From Welwitschia mirabilis (lineage: Eukaryota > Gnetophyta > Gnetopsida > Welwitschiales), in NCBI GenBank assembly GCA_051453625.1, contig JBOZIK010000001.1, positions 158,779,670-158,825,635 on the forward strand: a stretch of 45,966 nt of DNA, written 5' to 3'. Under the pieces are notes generated by a model. It saw only the letters and a program-made list of their open reading frames with translations. It had not been told where the DNA came from and searched no databases. The position numbers were made by a program, and so were the translations under genes. Positions 42,695 through 45,966 of the stretch are shown one piece after another. Every line of letters begins with the position of its first letter. Position 1 is the first letter of the stretch.

Positions 42695-43740
42695 ATTTAG
42701 GAATAATATGCAAAGAAGTACCTCTAACCTGAGTTTGAAATACACATGTGCTATCATCGATCTCATGTATGTTTGCATAGAACTCTTACATGAAAGAATC
42801 TAAAATACTCTGGTTTAGCTGTACAATCATTTCCCATTCAAGCTATGAAAAATAAACAATAAGCTGATCTTTGCGCTGCCTCTAAAAACCAAGAGTTCAT
42901 TCTGTTATAATAAAATTTATTAACCATGTTATATATCTTCTAGTAAGGTTGATACTAAATTCTTTGCTACTTTGAGGCTTGTTATTTTCCTTTAGAAGTA
43001 CCAACTGACTTTCTTTTGACCACTTTTATAAGAAATATGAAGAATCTGATTAAAAATCAACTAAAATATAAGAAACAATGAAAAATATGCACCTATACAA
43101 TGGAAATCCCTATTCTTGCTTACTGTGGAGATGTCTCATAAATACAAGATGTCTTAGTAGTGAAATTTGACAAAATAATCCTTAAGAAATCTTCTAGAAG
43201 GGACACCTACTAACTGGAGACTTGAAAATAAGGTTTGGCAATAGGGTCAAAACCTTAGATTTTTAGCATGTTTTAATTTTTACAACAATATAGTTAAGAC
43301 ATCTACAGCCTGAAAGATATCTAAAATGCAAAAAGTAGGCATCTACAAACTCAAAGATGTCTATTATTAAAAATTTTCCAATACATTTTCCTATCGATAA
43401 GACATTTACAAAATCAAGACATCTATTTCGAAAAATTAATAAGCATACCTGACCTTTAAAAATGTCTGCAAAACTTAAGACGTATGCTTTTAAGATGTCT
43501 ATAAATCTTAAGACATCTTTCACTAAGACATCTACAAAACTAAAGATGTCTATAGTAAAAGTTCCATATTTTTTGAAAAGATCTATAACTACTACAAACA
43601 TAACAATAATACTTTGAAAAAGTAAATATCAAGCACATGATTTAACTATATCTACCTAATAATTTCAACTCATAAGATAATTATAATGTGGAGTTGAGAA
43701 TATAAAAGATATTACCTATTTACTTACCTGATTGAGCAAG
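42695..43740. other. Non-coding flank of the inner element with motif array
   Basis: No coding domain is readable. An array of AGACATCT-type motifs lies at 43281-43560 and yields the repetitive chance frame at 43263-43601. It would be the interior of the outer copia element, or a fragment of another LTR of that family. Confidence 0.4.
43281..43560. repeat. Array of AGACATCT / AGATGTCT motifs
   Basis: About twelve perfect or one-off copies in 280 bases, in both orientations: AAGACATCTAC, AAGATATCTA, AAAGATGTCTA, AAGACATCTA, AAAATGTCTGC, TAAGATGTCTA, TAAGACATCTT, TAAGACATCTAC, AAAGATGTCTA. Adjacent opposite copies form imperfect palindromes such as AAGACATCTACAAAACTAAA followed by GATGTCT. The same motif is clustered in the outer LTR U3. 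Confidence 0.7.
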
Positions 43741-45966
43741 GCCCAATTCACAAGTTCCTACACGAATTAACATGTCTTTGAGTGCCTTCAATTTTTTTGA
43801 TCACATCATCAAGTAGATCAATAGTTTCTTGCATCATGATAACTTTGTTATGCCTTTTGTGTTGTGTTATGTACTTTTGTATGCTTCACAGATTTGAATT
43901 CCTTTCTTCCTAAAAGGTCCTCTTAACATGTCTCTTTTAATCAAGTCCTTGTTTTTATGCCAATGCTTTTCTTCTCCTGTTTTACTTAATAAATGCTTGA
44001 TTTCATTATTAGAAGTATCTTGCAAATTAGTTTGTGCTACGAGTATTGGTTTTGCTTTTGGTATCTAGACTTTTCTTGGTTTATCCTGCACAAGATAATT
44101 TACCCTTCTACTATGTCTCTTAGCATTGTTAGTATAATACTTGTTTTTAATTTTCACTAGACATATATACTGGTAATGAGCTCTATTATGATAATAATAG
44201 AAAATGATGCTATTTGTAAATACTAAATGTCTATACCTTAGCTTATAATTCCATTTATCAGTGAAAGAGGCTAAAGTACTAGATGAGGCTTTATTATGTC
44301 CCAAGCCACTCTTGTCATTTGAACTTCTACATTGCCTCAGCATGATATTCAAAGTCTCCTCTCTTTGATAAATTTTTCATTGATTTTCTTTCAATCAGAT
44401 AGTTCCTATCTAACATTCTTCAGTTCACATGTTAATCTACCAACATCAGATTTAAGAGCTGAGTTTTCAGAAGATAATTTGATACAAGCATTTTTTTTTT
44501 TTCTTTTTCATAAGCTTCTCTATGAGTATGANNNNNNNNNNNNNNNNNNNNNNNNNNNNNNNNNNNNNNNNNNNNNNNNNNNNNNNNNNNNNNNNNNNNN
44601 NNNNNNNNNNNNNNNNNNNNNNNNNNNNNNNNNNNNNNNNNNNNNNNNNNNNNNNNNNNNNNNNNNNNNNNNNNNNNNNNNNNNNNNNNNNNNNNNNNNN
44701 NNNNNNNNNNNNNNNNNNNNNNNNNNNNNNNNNNNNNNNNNNNNNNNNNNNNNNNNNNNNNNNNNNNNNNNNNNNNNNNNNNNNNNNNNNNNNNNNNNNN
44801 NNNNNNNNNNNNNNNNNNNNNNNNNNNNNNNNNNNNNNNNNNNNNNNNNNNNNNNNNNNNNNNNNNNNNNNNNNNNNNNNNNNNNNNNNNNNNNNNNNNN
44901 NNNNNNNNNNNNNNNNNNNNNNNNNNNNNNNNNNNNNNNNNNNNNNNNNNNNNNNNNNNNNNNNNNNNNNNNNNNNNNNNNNNNNNNNNNNNNNNNNNNN
45001 NNNNNNNNNNNNNNNNNNNNNNNNNNNNNNNNNNNNNNNNNNNNNNNNNNNNNNNNNNNNNNNNNNNNNNNNNNNNNNNNNNNNNNNNNNNNNNNNNNNN
45101 NNNNNNNNNNNNNNNNNNNNNNNNNNNNNNNNNNNNNNNNNNNNNNNNNNNNNNNNNNNNNNNNNNNNNNNNNNNNNNNNNNNNNNNNNNNNNNNNNNNN
45201 NNNNNNNNNNNNNNNNNNNNNNNNNNNNNNNNNNNNNNNNNNNNNNNNNNNNNNNNTGAGGCTATATGTCCTCATCCTTCACATACCCAACATTTTACTT
45301 TGGAAACACTAAAAAAAGAAGTATTATTAGGAGATTTACCTTTAAACTTACTTTTGGTTTGAAGTTTGGTAGGTTTTCTAAATTTATCTCTTTTGTTGTA
45401 TTTATAAGAAAGAAATTTTTTTACTCTCCTAGTGTTGAGTGCCTGTTCTCATTTACTTCATCATTAGAGTCATCTTTTTCTTGTTCTTCTTTTGCATTTT
45501 CTTTTGAATCACATGCCTTTCTCTTTCAAGGATTAATCTTATATGAGATTCATTTCATATGGTGTAAGAGCATTTTCTAGCTCTTTTATCTTCAGTGTGT
45601 TGAAATCTCTTGATTCTTTGATAACTGTAGTCTTTGGCCTTCGTTCAGGGGTTAGAAATCTAACAATATTTTGTATTTCCTTTACTTCTAAAAGAAGTTC
45701 TCCAATACCATGTGTTACATTTGCATTTTTAGCTTTACGATCATACATGAAAGAAGCTTTTTTTAATCTTCGCAATCCATCTTTGCTTGATCTGAGTGAT
45801 GGTGTTCACTGTAGCATTTGTTATGATATCTATAAGATCTATATAGCCCCTTTTATGCTTTGCTATATTTAAAATTCAAAAGACTATAAGTACACCTGCA
45901 TCCTCACCTTCCAATAGGCATAGTTTATCCCATCGAAGAGTAGAGCTATAATGAATGGCACCCCTT
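43741..45966 (-). pseudogene. gag of the outer copia element, broken, with assembly gap
   Basis: Read right to left, the gag begins at the window edge with FDGINYAYWKVRMQVYL (about 45885-45940), the copia gag N-terminus. The open piece 45775-45539 follows, with EIQNIVRFLTPERRPKTTVI, KESRDFNTLKIKELENALTP and YEMNL, a signature of Sirevirus/copia gag (LP..F..KVTAIEE..DL..L...EL.G.L..YEM). A zinc knuckle CWVCEG*GHIAS at 45256-45291 runs into the 725-base N gap. Beyond it come REETLNIMLRQCRSSNDKSG, a second knuckle remnant AHYQYIC with its first two Cys lost, and KPRKV*IPKAKP. The sequence then loses coding character near 44040, and no protease or integrase follows before the inner element. The central part of the gag core seems deleted. 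Confidence 0.7.
44532..45256. other. Assembly gap (725 N)
   Basis: The largest N run of the window, inside the outer gag. Long open frames of X across it are artefacts. Confidence 0.99.

Noticed and set aside
33476-42699. Five-base target duplication of the inner copia element
   Set aside because: Flanks AAATT and ATTTA do not match in register. AATTT can be matched only by shifting the LTR ends away from TG...CA.
43263-43601. 112-codon minus-strand frame with repeated FVD.L/DIF units, seeming like a repeat protein
   Set aside because: The repetition comes from the underlying AGACATCT DNA motif, which occurs in both orientations and in non-coding LTR DNA.
44332-45312. Long open frames of 245-326 codons
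   Set aside because: Almost entirely N bases; not evidence of a gene.
1-45966. CRISPR arrays, prokaryotic operons, organellar inserts, tRNA or rRNA genes
   Set aside because: No regular spacer-repeat array, no Shine-Dalgarno-led gene series, and no tRNA or rRNA-like sequence was seen; the content is typical of plant nuclear repeats.

Overview
The window looks like a stretch of repeat-rich intergenic DNA from a flowering plant nuclear genome. It is very AT-rich, has seven runs of N, and holds no intact host gene, tRNA, rRNA or CRISPR array that I can see. What can be read are old, decayed retrotransposons: L1-type LINEs, a second LINE clade, a probable Tat/Athila-like Ty3/gypsy element, and two Ty1/copia elements with Sirevirus-like hallmarks. 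Every coding stretch carries stops or frameshifts, many of them explicable as C-to-T or G-to-A changes (CAA to TAA, TGG to TAG/TGA, His to Tyr), the pattern expected of long-methylated DNA. The species cannot be told from the sequence.

Layout. 1-6890: mostly unreadable AT-rich DNA with a cluster of palindromic repeats (115-495), a probable LTR remnant (about 4.0-5.0 kb) and a small tandem duplication. 6895-14750, plus strand: an L1-type LINE complex made of a 5' fragment (A), a nearly full-length decayed copy (B: ORF1 with two zinc knuckles, endonuclease, reverse transcriptase, zf-RVT) and a 3' fragment (C). Fragment C runs on into a readable extension ending in a J-domain-like segment with an HPD motif, the most unusual item here. 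About 14.75-20.4 kb, minus strand: two further LINEs, one of the GVKQGC-type clade (Y) and one L1-type (X). About 22.06-23.3 kb: an LTR remnant followed by a duplicated tRNA-iMet primer-binding region. 23.4-29.7 kb: a short LINE RT fragment, then a probable non-autonomous gypsy element.

29.71-45.97 kb, minus strand: what reads best as a nest. A 3' LTR with polypurine tract (29.7-31.3 kb) and a gag whose N-terminus lies at the right edge (45.9 kb) bracket a complete but dead Sirevirus-like copia element at 33481-42694. That inner element has two LTRs of about 1.2-1.3 kb, a primer-binding site, gag with coiled coil and CCHC knuckles, protease, integrase, RT, RNase H, an env-like extra ORF and repeated polypurine tracts. 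Catalytic residues of its protease and integrase are replaced.

The genes do not form a functional pathway; the order reflects successive insertions, duplication and decay. All domain calls come from reading translations by eye, without database searches.
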